Assembly: GCF_009866525.1 (NCBI RefSeq)
Contig: NZ_CM020866.1
Coordinates: forward strand, 498,260 to 562,259
Direction of reading: 5' to 3'
DNA from: Spiroplasma poulsonii
Lineage (GTDB): Bacteria > Bacillota_I > Bacilli_A > Mycoplasmatales > Mycoplasmataceae
DNA length: 64,000 nucleotides
The notes beneath the pieces were generated by a model. The model had not been told where the DNA came from. It ran no database searches and was given only the letters and a program-made list of their open reading frames with translations. The translations under genes and the position numbers were made by a program. Positions 1-11,151 of the stretch are shown piece after piece (the first letter of the stretch is position 1; the number at the start of each line of letters is the position of its first letter).

Positions 1-118
1 ATTTTTCTATTTCAGCAACTTTTAAAATATCTAACATTTTATTAAAAGTGAATTTTTTTATTCCTGTTAATCTTAACCATTCTCTATCATTAAGAGTATT
101 AAATTTATTATTGTTCAT
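1..118 (-). CDS. IS5-like transposase, N-terminal part (copy A, partial)
   Basis: The start codon is the complement of 116-118, and the protein begins MNNNKFNTLND as in the other copies. The frame is open to the window edge. Relative to the other copies there is one base change in the run AAATCCACT (TCC to TTC), which replaces Ser by Phe in the helix-turn-helix region. The remainder lies outside the window. Confidence 0.8.
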   Translation of the reverse strand, partial: MNNNKFNTLNDREWLRLTGIKKFTFNKMLDILKVAEIEK

Positions 119-185
119 ATTTTTATGTCCTCATAAATTATATTTTATAATAATATTTTAATAAAAAAGGGTATCGCAAGAAGTC
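1..185 (-). mobile_element. IS5-like element, copy A (cut by window start)
   Basis: This is the transposase-start end of the IS found nine times in the window. Its terminal sequence GCAAGAAGTC ends at 185 and is followed by TA, as in every other copy. Only the first 185 bp of about 1065 are inside the window, so the state of the whole copy cannot be judged. Confidence 0.9.
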
Positions 186-194
186 TAATAAAAG

Positions 195-222
195 AAAAAA
201 AGCAATAAATATTGCTTTTTTT
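195..222 (-). terminator. Rho-independent terminator
   Basis: The hairpin AAAAAGCAAT / ATTGCTTTTT has A-runs on the left, which give a U-tract for leftward transcription. It lies just past the end of the protease pseudogene at 252 and is probably its terminator. Confidence 0.6.
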
Positions 223-251
223 AATATATTTTTTGAATATTAATGTGTAGG

Positions 252-1078
252 TTAATTATTTTTAATAATATTTTGAATTCAATCACTAAAAGCTCCAACA
301 GCAGTAAAAACAGTTGGTAATGGTGTTGTTCAATCATAAACACCGTGGCTAACAATTCCTTCTGTTACTCATTGGTTATTAATTTTTTGAATTACAGGAC
401 CACCACTATCACCAAGGGCAGAGCTTATTCTTTTGCCAGTAATTGTTTCACCTAAAAAATCATAATTTTGATCAAAATCAGAAATTTGGTATTTTGGGTC
501 TTTCGCAATTGCGGGGTCTTGAATTGGCATTAATGCTTTTTTCATATGTGTTGGTCAAATTGGTTGTCCTTGTGAATCAAGACCACTAATTCCAAAACCA
601 GTTACAATTGCATTTTGTCCTGCTTGGGGGATTTGTGATTTATTTGCAACTTGAATTGGTGTAATATCAGTAACGGGATGATCTAATTTAACTAGAACAA
701 TATCTTTTTCATATCATAATGACTGCCACCATAGACAAAATATTGGTTAGCATATACCGTTTCTGGTTGATAAGGTGTTACTTTATCATAAAGGCCAAAT
801 GTAACTTGCATTGGTAACTGTGCAAATTGAAAATCACTAGCAACATGCGCTGCTGTTAAAAGTCAATTTGGAGAAATTAAAACACCACCACCAATTCCGG
901 TGGTTGTAATTGGTGCGCCCTTATTACTTATAAGACCATATTATGGAAATTCACCATTTTTAACATCAACACCATTGGTAACTTCAACATTATTATTTTT
1001 ATTATTGATAACGATTGTACTAATTGTACTTGTGCTAGCCATTGCTAGACTAGTAAAAAGAACCAGTATTTTTTTCAT
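252..1078 (-). pseudogene. Trypsin-like serine protease (S1 family), broken
   Basis: Reverse-strand reading gives a secreted S1-type protease. It starts MKKILVLFTSLAMAS (signal peptide), then LLTAAHV (catalytic His), DIVLVKL (catalytic Asp), and GDSGGP (catalytic Ser) near the C-terminus, ending IQNIIKNN. So the full triad is recognisable. Two lesions break it. There is an in-frame TAA about 45 codons in, where a Tyr is expected (FP-stop-YG). There is also a frameshift around 705-725, just before the DIVLVKL segment. The rest reads cleanly with UGA as Trp. The 827-bp span corresponds to about 275 residues, normal for the family. Family membership is confident from the motifs; loss of function is inferred from the two lesions. 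Confidence 0.8.
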
Positions 1079-1153
1079 AGTTACATCTTCTTTCTTAAAT
1101 TATTGGTTCTGAGATGAGGGTGGTTAATTCTCACTTATTTTATAACCGGCTTC

Positions 1154-1159
1154 ATTATA
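1154..1159 (-). promoter_or_regulatory. Possible -10 box for the protease pseudogene
   Basis: The complement reads TATAAT, about 75 bp upstream of the protease start codon. I see no good -35 at normal spacing. The rest of the 1079-1338 gap between the divergent protease and smc is AT-rich, with no other gene. Confidence 0.35.
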
Positions 1160-1338
1160 TCCTTAATAATCTGCAAAAAAATTGCTTTAACTTTTTTTAT
1201 TGTAAAAATTATTTCCCTAATTTTGTTATTTATCAATGATTTTAAAAAATTTAGTTGCAAATAGTTAACTTTTATAGAATAATTAATAAGGAATAATTCA
1301 GTTTGTTATTAGGTTAAATTTTAAGGAAGTGAAAATCA

Positions 1339-4293
1339 GTGCTATTTTTGAAAAAACTGGAGGCGTTTGGATTTAAGTCATTTGCTGACCCATTAACTGT
1401 CAATTTTGATCATGAAATGATTGGAATTGTTGGACCTAATGGGAGTGGAAAATCAAATATTAATGATGCAATTCGTTGATGTTTAGGTGAACAATCAATT
1501 AAATCACTGCGTGGAAATAATAGTGAAGATGTTATCTTTAATGGTTCTGAAACAAAATCAGCTTTAAATATGGCAGAAGTAAAATTAACTTTTGATAATA
1601 CAAAACGAATTTTTGCAATGGATTATGATGAGATTGAAATTGTTCGTCGTGTTTTTCGAGGAACAGGAGAAAATGAATATTTTATTAACAAACAACGGGT
1701 ATGTTTAAAAGATGTGCAAGATTTTGCGATGGATAGTGGTTTAACAAAATCATCATTAGCTATTATTTCACAAGGCAATATTAATGTTTTTGCAGAAGCA
1801 AAACCATTAGATCGTCGTACTTTATTTGAAGAAGCGGCGGGGGTTTTAAAATACAAACGACGAAAATTAGAATCATTAAAAAAATTAGAACGTTCAAATG
1901 AAAATTTAGCTCGTCTAAAAGATATTTTAAATGAAATTGAACGAAAGTTACCAAGTTTAAAATGTCAAAGTGAAAAAGCTTTAAAATATACTACCTTAAA
2001 GGATAAATTAAATGAAATTGAATTAGCAGTTTTGGTTAAGGATATTACTTTTTTTAATGATAAATTATTTGAATTACGTGAACAACAAAAAACAATTACA
2101 AGTACAAAACAAGAAGCAGATCGTGAATTAAAAAATAAAGAAATTGAATATAATGAATTGAATAAAGAAAATTTTAACTTAGATACAAAAATTAGTACTT
2201 TAAGTAGAGAATTTCAGAGTTTAGTTTCAGAAATTAGTGATTTAAAAGTTCATAAAATTGAATTAGATAATAAAGAAGCTGCTTTAAAAATGTCAAATAA
2301 TGATATCACAATTACTAATATGCTTAGTGATTACAATGAACTAACTTTTAATCTCCAAAATGAACAAGAAAAATTAGAAATTTTGGAAAAACAACAACTT
2401 GAATATCGTAATCAGCGCAATGATTTTAATGTAATTCAAGCTAAATTAAATGAGAATCTAGGGGCAATTAATAAAACAATCGTTCGTTTAGAAAGCGATT
2501 TAGAACGAGCACAACATAAGTTTGAAAATCAAGATAATTTGCATGAAGGGGTTAAAAATATTATCAACAATAAAAATGTTTTACCTGGTATTATTGGGTT
2601 AGTACAAGAAATAATTAATGTTGATAATAAGTATGAACAAGCAATTGTGACAGCTTTAACGGGGCGGTTACAAGATATTTTAGTTAAAAATGTTGATAGT
2701 GCAAAACGAGCAATTTTATATTTAAAACAAAATCGCGCTGGACGGGCAACTTTTATTCCATTGGATGTTATTTCGCCGCGTTTTCTTAGCGGTGATGAAG
2801 AATTTGTGATTAAGTCAGTACCCGGATATTTAGGTTTAGGAAATAATTTAGTTAAAACAAGCAAAGAATATCGCATTGCAATTGATTATTTATTAAGCCG
2901 TTATATTATTTGTGCCGATTTTGATAGTGCCCAAGAAGTTGGAAGATTAACAAAATATCGTTACAATATTGTTACTTTGGATGGGGAGGTAATTCGCCCA
3001 CAAGGAGCTGTTTCGGGTGGTTCGCGCCGTACTAAAATGACAATTGTAAATCCAGAAAAAGAGCTTAATGAAATTAATGGGCATTTAGCAGTTAAGGGTG
3101 ATGAACAACAAGGAATTATCCAACAGTTAAGTACAATTCGCCATCAATTAGATGAAGTTAATGAAATTATTGCTGAAAATCAGGCTTCAATTGGTGCGGC
3201 AAAGCGGCAAATTGAAATTATTAAGCATAATCAGATGAAATTGCAAAGTGAATACCATTTGTTAACAGCAAAAAATATTGATGAAACAAAATTAGAAGAA
3301 AATCAAGAGGTTCTTAATATTGTTGATAAAATTAAGCAAAAAGAACTTTTAAAAACAAAATTAGAACAACAATTAAATGTTGCCCATAGTTTGAAAGATA
3401 AACAATCATTCACCATTAATGAATTGAATAATTATATTTCAGAAAAACGTTATTATATTTCCGCTTTACAAGACCAAATTAGTAAAATCAACACTGATTT
3501 ATCGATTATTAATGTTAAAATTCAACAAAATTTAACACGATTAACAGAAGAGTATCAAATGACATATGATCATGCCAAAACATTAGAATTAAAAGTAATT
3601 GATAATGAAGACTTGATTCGTGATGAAATTAAACAATTACGAAGTGATTTAGCGCAAATTGGTAGTGTTAATTTAGAAGCAATTGATGAGTATAAGGAAG
3701 AATATGAACGTTTCCAGTTTATGAATAATGAATATAATGATTTAAATGATTCAGTTAAAAATTTATTAAAGTCGATTGATGAAATGGATGCTATTATGGA
3801 AGAACAATTTGATAAAACAATCAAAGAGGTTAATAAAAATTTACCATCAACTTTTGAAGTTTTATTTGGTGGTGGGTCAGCAAAAATTATTTATACTGAA
3901 CCAGAAAATTTATTAGAAACTGGTGTTGATATTAAAGTATCACCACCGGGAAAAAATATTACTAATTTAAATTTATTATCTGGTGGTGAAAAATCATTGG
4001 TTGCGTTATCAGTTCTATTTGCGATTTTAAAAGTTCGCCCAATTCCGTTAGTTATTTTAGATGAAGCAGAAGCACCGTTAGATCCAGCAAATGTTGAGCG
4101 TTTTGCTAAATACATTCGTACGTTTGTTGAGACAACCCAGTTTATTGTTGTTACTCATCGAGTTAGAACAATGGAAAATTGTGATGTCTTATATGGGGTA
4201 ACAATGCAACAAAAAGGGGTAACAAAGATTGTGGGAATTAAATTGCAACAAGCTGAGGAAATGATTCAAGATTTTGAAAATAAAAAAGCATAA
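1339..4293 (+). CDS. smc: Chromosome segregation protein SMC
   Basis: ATPase that compacts and helps segregate the chromosome, acting as a dimer with ScpA/ScpB. The 984-residue product has the whole SMC layout: Walker A GPNGSGKSN at residues 32-40, long Lys/Glu/Gln-rich coiled coils, a hinge around residues 410-550 (VLPGIIGLV through SGGSRR), a second coiled coil, the ABC signature LSGGEKS near 880, and Walker B VILDEAEAPLD near 908. The start is a GTG at 1339 preceded by AAGGAAG. Starting at the ATG at 1570 would remove Walker A, so that start is wrong. An internal UGA (1478-1480, RWCLG) reads as Trp. Length is typical for Mollicutes. It appears to be transcribed alone. Confidence 0.96.
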
Positions 4294-4312
4294 GATATTT
4301 TATGATTTTTTA
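4270..4312 (+). terminator. Possible weak terminator after smc
   Basis: CATAA / TTATG forms a short stem over the smc stop codon, flanked by A- and T-runs and followed by a long T-rich tract. The stem is short, so this is tentative. Confidence 0.35.
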
Positions 4313-4322
4313 TTTTTTTTGA

Positions 4323-4328
4323 TACAAT
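4323..4328 (+). promoter_or_regulatory. Possible -10 box of the pst operon
   Basis: TACAAT lies about 58 bp before the pstS start in the short gap after smc. No convincing -35 is seen and no Pho-box-like repeat was noticed. Confidence 0.3.
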
Positions 4329-4385
4329 TAATGTAAATAAATGAGCAAAGTTAAAAATATATTACAGCGGGAGGAAACTTAACGG

Positions 4386-5705
4386 ATGAAGCCAAACGAA
4401 TCTACTAAAGCTGTTTCAAAAAAACAAGAAAAGAAAAATTTCTTTAAAACTTTAGTAGGAGAGATTAGCAACCATAAAATGATTACTTTAATTGGTTTTG
4501 TTTTAGTGTTAGTAATATCAATTGTTATTTGAACAGTTGCTTCGGCGAATAATGTTATTGTCGCGGGGGGAAGTACTTCTGTTGCACAAGTGATGGCAAA
4601 TATTACCGAGCAGTATAAACGTGATAAAAAAGAAGACATTCTATATAATTCATTAGGAAGTGCAGCTGCTTTAGTCGGCGTTAAAAATGGGAGTTATGCT
4701 TTTGGGTTTTTATCAAAAGATGTTAATTCTACGCCAACTCAAGGTGATAATCGTGCTAATGCCCAACAATTATGAGAAGATTATCAAACATCTCGTTTTG
4801 TGTTTGCCCGTGATTATATTGTGCTGTTTTATCATTTACCAGCTGGTTGTCAAATTAATCCTACGCAAGATTCATTACATTTTGAAAGTTTTTATGGTGG
4901 AAAAGGAACAGAATTGATCCGTCGAATTTATACGGATCCTAATTTTACTTGACAACAAGCTTTTGGTTCACAACTAACTTGTAGTGGTGGGAGCAATAAG
5001 TTTTATACTTTAACCCGAGAAGCAGGAAGTGGAACAAGAGATTTCTTTGAATCAGCAGTAATTAAAACCAAAAACTATGATACAAATCAAGTTGCAGCAT
5101 CAAATGGTGCGATGTATCAAGCTGTTTCAACTACGCCAGGATCAATTGGCTTTATTTCGTTTTCGTATCTTAAAACAATTATTGATGATAGTCGCTTAGG
5201 AATACAATCAATTGCAAGTTTGATTGGCCAAAGCACAACGACACCAGAATTACCATATAAGATTATTGATAAAAATTTAGAATTTAATCCAAAGTATTCT
5301 TTAACCCGACCATTTACCGGAATTATTAATTATCGTGGTTCACAATTTGATAAGGCATTAGCTTTTATTGCTTGAATGTTAGACCCGTTGCCATATGCAA
5401 AAACAAAGCAGTATTTGCGTAATGGTCAGATTAATCCGTATTATGACTCGAATTTTAAATTAAGTGTTCATGATGCAGCATATTGATATATTGAAGAAGG
5501 AGAAGAACCCTTAACATTTGATGATATTTTCTTCCGAAAATATAATAATACAGAATTTGCAAAAAGCGGCAAAGCAACACCTAATGAAAAAGTTCCATGG
5601 AATTTTAGCGCAAATTATAGTAGTATTTGAGATACTATTTTACAAAAATTCCCTGGTAAATATCAGGCGTATCCTGGTTATGAATATAATGGATTGGAGA
5701 ATTAA
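4386..5705 (+). CDS. pstS: Phosphate ABC transporter, substrate-binding protein
   Basis: Captures phosphate outside the membrane for the PstCAB transporter. The 439-residue product has a basic N-terminus and one membrane segment (ITLIGFVLVLVISIVIW, about residues 34-50). The binding domain follows with GGSTSV and REAGSGTRDFF, both typical of PstS phosphate-contact loops. There is no lipobox Cys, so it seems to be held by an uncleaved N-terminal anchor rather than by lipid. Several UGA codons read as Trp. A GGGAGG ribosome-binding site lies a little far (about 11 bp) from the ATG. It is the first gene of an operon; the permease gene starts 2 bp after its stop. Confidence 0.9.
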
Positions 5706-5707
5706 CG

Positions 5708-7810
5708 ATGGCAAATAAAGATGTTAAAGAAGTTATGACAGCATATAGAAAACCAGTGCGGGAAAAAATGCGCATGTGACGTATTTGCTTTGCCAATAAT
5801 TTTCGTGGTCGAAAACAATTAACTGATTTTGGATCTAAAATTATTATTTATAGTTTTGCGATTTTAACAATTTTAATTTTATTAACTTTAGTTGGTTTTA
5901 TTATTTATAAATCAATTTATTTTTTTCAACATTATCCAGGTGGTTTTTGAGGATTTTTATCTGGTCAAACCTGAAATGCTAATAATAATCAATTTGGAAT
6001 TTGACGAATTGTTATTGCTACTTTCTTTGTTTTATTAATTGCGTTACTTTTTGCAATTCCGTTAACAATTTTTTCTTCATTATATATTTCAGAATATTTA
6101 AGTCCAACGATTAAACGTCGTGTGATAGGAATTATTCAATTGCTAGCAGGAATTCCTTCGGTTGTTTTTGGGTTATTTGCCTTAGCTATTTTAGGACCGT
6201 TATTTATGTTAATGGGAGCACCATCAACATCAAACTTATTGGTAACATCAATTACGTTAGCATTTATGGGTTTACCAATTATGATTTCTTTATCAATAAA
6301 TGCGTTAGAAAACGTTCCCGATTCATATCGGTTTGGATCATTAGCATTAGGTTTGAGTAAAACACATACCACTTATCGCATTGTGTTACGATCAGCATGG
6401 TTTAAAATTATTACAGCCATTATGATGGGGGTTGCTCGAATTATTGGGGAAACAATGGCTGTTATGATGATTGCCGGGAATGCACCTGATGGATTAAAAG
6501 TTGGGAATGGTTTTCTTAATTTTATTTTTTCATCAATTGCGACATTAGCTTCAACAATTGGGTTAGAAATGTTAGAAAACTCGGGACCAATGTATGAGTC
6601 AGCTTTATATGCTATTGGTTTGGTTTTATTTATAATTGTTTGTATTATTAATATTTTTATTATTTCATCGCAAGCTTTTAATAAGCGTAAACGAAATTAT
6701 CATACTCGTAAAACAACAAAAAGTTTACGTTTAAGTAAATCATATAATGGTAATAAAATTAATAAATTATTTTATGAACGAATTAAAAAAACACGGGGAA
6801 TTAAAAAATTTAAAGATGGTTTAGGAATGTTCTTCCTAATTTCATCAACAGTGATTGTGGTGTTTTTTACCTTAATTATTTTAATTACTATCATTTGAAA
6901 AGGTTTATTTGGAATGGTTTGGCACGACTTAATTTCGACTTCAACATTTGATGGCGGTGCGGGAATTCTTTCAACCTTTTTTGTCACCTTGTTATTAGTT
7001 ATTTGTTCAATGATCTTTGCAGTGCCATTAGGTTTAATGGTTGCGATTTATTTAAATGAATATGCTCGTCAAAGTAGTATTTTTGCCAAAGCAGTTCGCT
7101 TTGCAATTGATGTTTTATCATCAACACCAAGTATTATTTATGGAACATTTGGATTAGCATTCTTTATTGGTGTTTGTCGATTGCCCCTATCAGTTTTAGC
7201 ATCAGGATTAACTTTAACAATTGTTATTTTGCCAATTATGATTCGTAGTATTGAAGAAGCTTTAGCGGGAGTCGAAAATTCAATGCGAAATGCTTCGTTA
7301 GCTTTAGGGGCAAATAAAACATCAACAACCTTAAAAGTTGTTTTACCAAACGCAATGCCAGGAATTGTAACAGCAATTATCTTAGCAATTGGGCGAGTAA
7401 TTGGGGAGTCAGCCCCAGTTTATTTAACATTGGGAACCGCTGTCCGGTTGCCAATTGCTGGGTTTATGTCCCCAGGAGCAAGTATGACAACGCAAATTTT
7501 AATGTTATCAAAGGAAGGCGCAACAGCTGATGCGATGCGGATTATGTTTGAATTAGCTTTTGCCATTATGGTGTTAATTTGGTTATCAAATAGTTTTGCC
7601 CATATTTTAGGGAAAAAATTTGCTCCAAATTATGTTAAAATTGGATTTAAGCAGAAGTGAAAAATGCGAATTAATAGTTTAAAATTTTTCTTTTCAAAAG
7701 AAAACTATCTTCATCAAAAAGAAAACGTTACTAATTTTTGAAGAAAAATTGGACCTAAGAAAAAACAAACAGCAAAAGAAGACAAAGATGATAATAAGGG
7801 AGAACAATAA
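5708..7810 (+). CDS. pstCA: Phosphate ABC transporter permease, fused PstC-PstA
   Basis: Forms the membrane channel of the phosphate importer. With UGA as Trp, the frame runs unbroken from the ATG at 5708 to TAA at 7808-7810 (700 aa). Two complete permease halves follow each other. The first ends around residue 320 and carries the ABC-contact loop ALGLSKTHTTYR. The second begins around residue 375 and carries ALGANKTSTTLK. Both contain an RIIGE/RVIGE element after the loop, and each half has about six membrane segments. The halves are joined by a basic linker (about residues 325-370). A charged tail of about 50 residues (KKKQTAKEDKDD) follows the last helix. pstB starts on the last base of the stop codon, so translation is probably coupled. 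Confidence 0.92.
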
Positions 7811-8619
7811 TGGATCCGAAAGTAATCATTAATAATCCAACATTTGATTCATCAGACAATAATCCAGATTTAATTGAAGTAAAACATGTTGATTTTTTCT
7901 ATAAAGGAAATAAACAAGCCCTTTTTAACATTTCAATGAAAATTAAAGAAAATACGGTAACTTCTTTTATTGGTTCATCAGGGTCGGGGAAATCAACATT
8001 ATTACGATTATTTAATCGAATGAATGATGTTGAGCCAAAATCCGTTGTTAAAGGTGAAATTCTAATTAATGGAAAAAATATTTATAGTCCTGAAACAGAT
8101 ATTGTCAAATTAAGAACTGATATTGGTATGGTTTTTCAAAAACCTTCACCATTTCCAATGTCCATTTATGATAATGTTGCTTATGGACCACGAAACCAAG
8201 GGATTCGTGATCGAAAACTTATTAATAGTATTGTTGTTGAAAGTTTAAAACGAGCAGCATTGTGAGATGAAGTAAAAGATAATTTAAGAGATTCTGCTTT
8301 TGCTTTGTCAGGTGGTCAACAACAACGACTTTGTATTGCTCGTGCCATTGCGATGAAACCAAAAATTTTATTAATGGATGAGCCAACAAGTGCGTTAGAT
8401 CCAATATCAACATCAAAGATTGAAGAATTAATTACACAATTGAAAAAAGATTTTACAATTATTTTAGTAACCCACCATATGCAACAAGCAGCACGTGTTG
8501 CTGATTATACTGCTTTTTTTGCAAAAGGGAAATTAATTGAATATAATAAAACTAAGATTATTTTTTCACGTCCGGCTAATAAAAAAACAGAAGATTATAT
8601 TACTGGTCGTTTTGAATAA
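7810..8619 (+). CDS. pstB: Phosphate ABC transporter ATP-binding protein
   Basis: Energises phosphate import by hydrolysing ATP at the PstCA permease. The 269-residue product has Walker [10 protein letters not shown] near residue 57, the Q-loop [15 protein letters not shown] typical of PstB, the signature LSGGQQQR, Walker [14 protein letters not shown], and the H-loop VTHH. Two UGA codons, one of them in LWDEV, read as Trp. The start ATG overlaps the stop of the permease gene by one base, and the stop overlaps a possible phoU start, so the operon is tightly packed. Confidence 0.96.
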
Positions 8620-8645
8620 TGACAGAAAGGAGAAGGAAGGAAACG

Positions 8646-9305
8646 ATGAGCGTTAAAATTGAAAATGATCTAGCCCAAACAAAACAAATGATTATTGATA
8701 TTATTGCGATGACAAAAAATCAATATGATGATATGGTTAAGTGTCTTGAGGGAAATGATATTGAACTTGGGAAAAATGTGATTTCTTCTGATGAGACAAT
8801 TAATAAAATGCAAGAAGCTTTTATTGAAGTTTCATTATGAAAAATTGCAAAACAACAAATGGTAGCAAAAGATTTGCGACGAGCAGTTGGTTTTATCTTA
8901 ATTGTTAAAGAGGTTGAACGGATTGCTGACTATGCAAAAAGTATTTGTCGCTACTATATTAAATATAAACCCTCAACTAAATTAATTAATTTTTTAAAAA
9001 AATTAGTTGCTAAAGTTATTGAAATGCTAACTGAAGTATCAAATATTTTTGAAGAAGAACGAATTGAATCGGCATATAATATTTTAAAATATGATACTGA
9101 ATTGGATAAACTTTATAAAGTTGAAAATGATGCATTAATTGAAAAAATCCGAGAAGCAAAAACTAAAGAAGAAATTAAAGTTATTACACTAACAATGCAA
9201 CAATTACGTTCAATTGAACGAGCAGGAACACATATTATTAACATTGCAGAAACTTTAATTTATATTATTGAGGGAAAAATCTATGACTTTGAATTACCAA
9301 TTTAA
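8646..9305 (+). CDS. phoU: Phosphate transport regulator PhoU
   Basis: PhoU proteins restrain Pst transport and signal phosphate status. The 219-residue, all-helical product contains two repeats with E/D-rich metal-site helices: RRAVGFILIVKEVERIADYAKSI in the first half region and QLRSIERAGTHIINIAETLIYI in the second. The ATG at 8646 is chosen because AGGAAGG precedes it at good spacing; an ATG at 8619, overlapping the pstB stop, would add nine residues (MTERRRKET). No PhoR/PhoB pair is visible here, so the Mollicute PhoU probably acts on the transporter directly (inference). Confidence 0.9.
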
Positions 9306-9335
9306 AATAATCTTCTTTATGAAGATTATTTTTTA
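9306..9335 (+). terminator. Terminator of the pst operon
   Basis: A perfect 10-bp stem, AATAATCTTC / GAAGATTATT, with loop TTTAT and a T-run, begins right after the phoU stop codon. Confidence 0.85.
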
Positions 9336-9434
9336 TTAATAACATTATTGAAAATAAATAGTGATTTACTAGTAATTTGTTATAAATATTATAAAATAAA
9401 ATTGTTAAAAAGGTGATTTTAAAGGAGAATTGAT

Positions 9435-11111
9435 ATGTCATATTTAGATAATTTAAAGTTATGGAAAAATGCTAAAAACTTAGATCCAACATTAGCAACT
9501 GAATTTCAACAAATGTCTGAGGTTGAATTAATTGCTGCTTTTTCGAATGATCTGGAATTTGGAACAGCTGGGTTACGAGGATTACTTGGTCCTGGAACGG
9601 GCAAAATGAATTTATATACAATTAGAAGAGCAACATTGGCATTTATGCAATATTTAAAGAAAATTTATTCAGAAACTGATTTAAAAACAAAGGGTGTCGT
9701 AATTGGCCATGATAATCGTCATTTTTCTACTGAGTTTGCACAAGAGGTTGCTGATATTTTTGCTACTAATAATATTAAAGCAATTTTATTTAATAATAAT
9801 GATGTACGACCAACACCAGTTGTTTCCTATATTGTTCGTAAAATAAAAGCTGCTGCCGGGGTCATTATTACAGCTAGTCATAATTCACGTGAGTACAATG
9901 GTTATAAGATTTATGATCATAATGGTTGCCAATTTTTACCAGTGGCAACCGATATTATTGGAGCAAATTATTTGAAAATTAAAGAAGAAGTTTTTAATTT
10001 AACATTAAAACCAGATCCAAGTTTAATTACTAATGTTTCTTTAACAATTGAAGAAAATTATATTGCCGATGTTAAAGCAATGCAGTTTTATCCAAATCAA
10101 AAACGTAATATTAAAATTGTTTTTTCTAATTTACATGGCACAAGTAAAGACTGAACACCACGAATTTTACAAGACTGTGGATATGAAGTTATTATTGTTG
10201 AAGAACAATTTGCCAATGACCCTAATTTTACTTTTGCGCCTAATCCAAATCCAGAATTAACTGAATGTTATGATTTAGCATTAAAATATGCCAAAAAGGT
10301 TGATGCGGATGTTATTATTTTAAATGATCCAGATGCTGATCGGTTGGGAATTGGGGTTAAGATTGCGGATAAGGAATACTACTTAATGACAGGGAATGAA
10401 ACTGCCCCAGTTTTAATTGAATATTTATTTTCACATTATAAAAAGAGCAACACACTACCTCAAAATGGTGTATTATATAATACTTTTGTCACCGGTAATT
10501 TATCAGATAAAGTTGCTGAAAGTTATGGTGTTAAGGTTATTAAAACATTAACTGGTTTTAAATGAATTGGTGATCAAATGAGTAAAGCAGATAGCAACGG
10601 AGTTCAGTTTTTATTTGGTTTTGAAGAAGCATATGGTTATGTTTTAAAAGATATTACTCGTGATAAAGATGGAATTCAATCATCGGTGGTATTAGCTGAA
10701 GCTTGTTGATATTATCATCAACAAGGAAAAACACTTTTTGATGTCTTAGTTGAACAATATGATAAATTTGGATATTTTTACTGTAATACCGTTAATTTGG
10801 TTCGTGATAGTGTTGATGGAAAGACAATTATTAAGAGGATGTTGCAAAAATTGCGACAAGAAGAGATTGCTAGTTTAAACGGAATTAAATGTATTAAAAA
10901 GGAAGATTATCTAAACGGGTTATATAATATGCCAGGACAAGATTTACTAAAATTTTATTTTGAAGATGGTAGTTGATTTGCTGTTCGGGCAAGTGGGACA
11001 GAACCAAAAATTAAGTTTTACTTTGTTTGTGTTGATAAAACAAATGAACAAGCAAAAGCAAAAATGGAAGCAATGTATCAAGAATTAGAAACTAATTATT
11101 TAAATACTTAA
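9435..11111 (+). CDS. Phosphohexomutase (phosphoglucomutase/phosphomannomutase)
   Basis: Interconverts hexose 1- and 6-phosphates. The 558-residue product follows the alpha-D-phosphohexomutase plan: FGTAGLRG near residue 41, the phosphoserine loop TASHNSREYNGYK near residue 145, the metal loop DPDADRLG near residue 300, the sugar-specificity loop GFEEAYGY near 395, and the phosphate-binding loop RASGTEPK near 515. The length suits the PgcA-like group (phosphoglucomutase, also acting in phosphopentomutase-like annotations); the exact sugar cannot be told from motifs. AAAGGAGAA precedes the ATG. UGA codons read as Trp throughout. It seems to be a single-gene unit after the pst terminator. Confidence 0.9.
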
Positions 11112-11151
11112 AAGTATGCTAAGATATATTTAGAAAATAGGGGGTTACTAA

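Noticed and set aside
1570-4293. SMC starting at the ATG at 1570
   Set aside because: The GTG at 1339 with AAGGAAG upstream adds the Walker A region, which every SMC needs.
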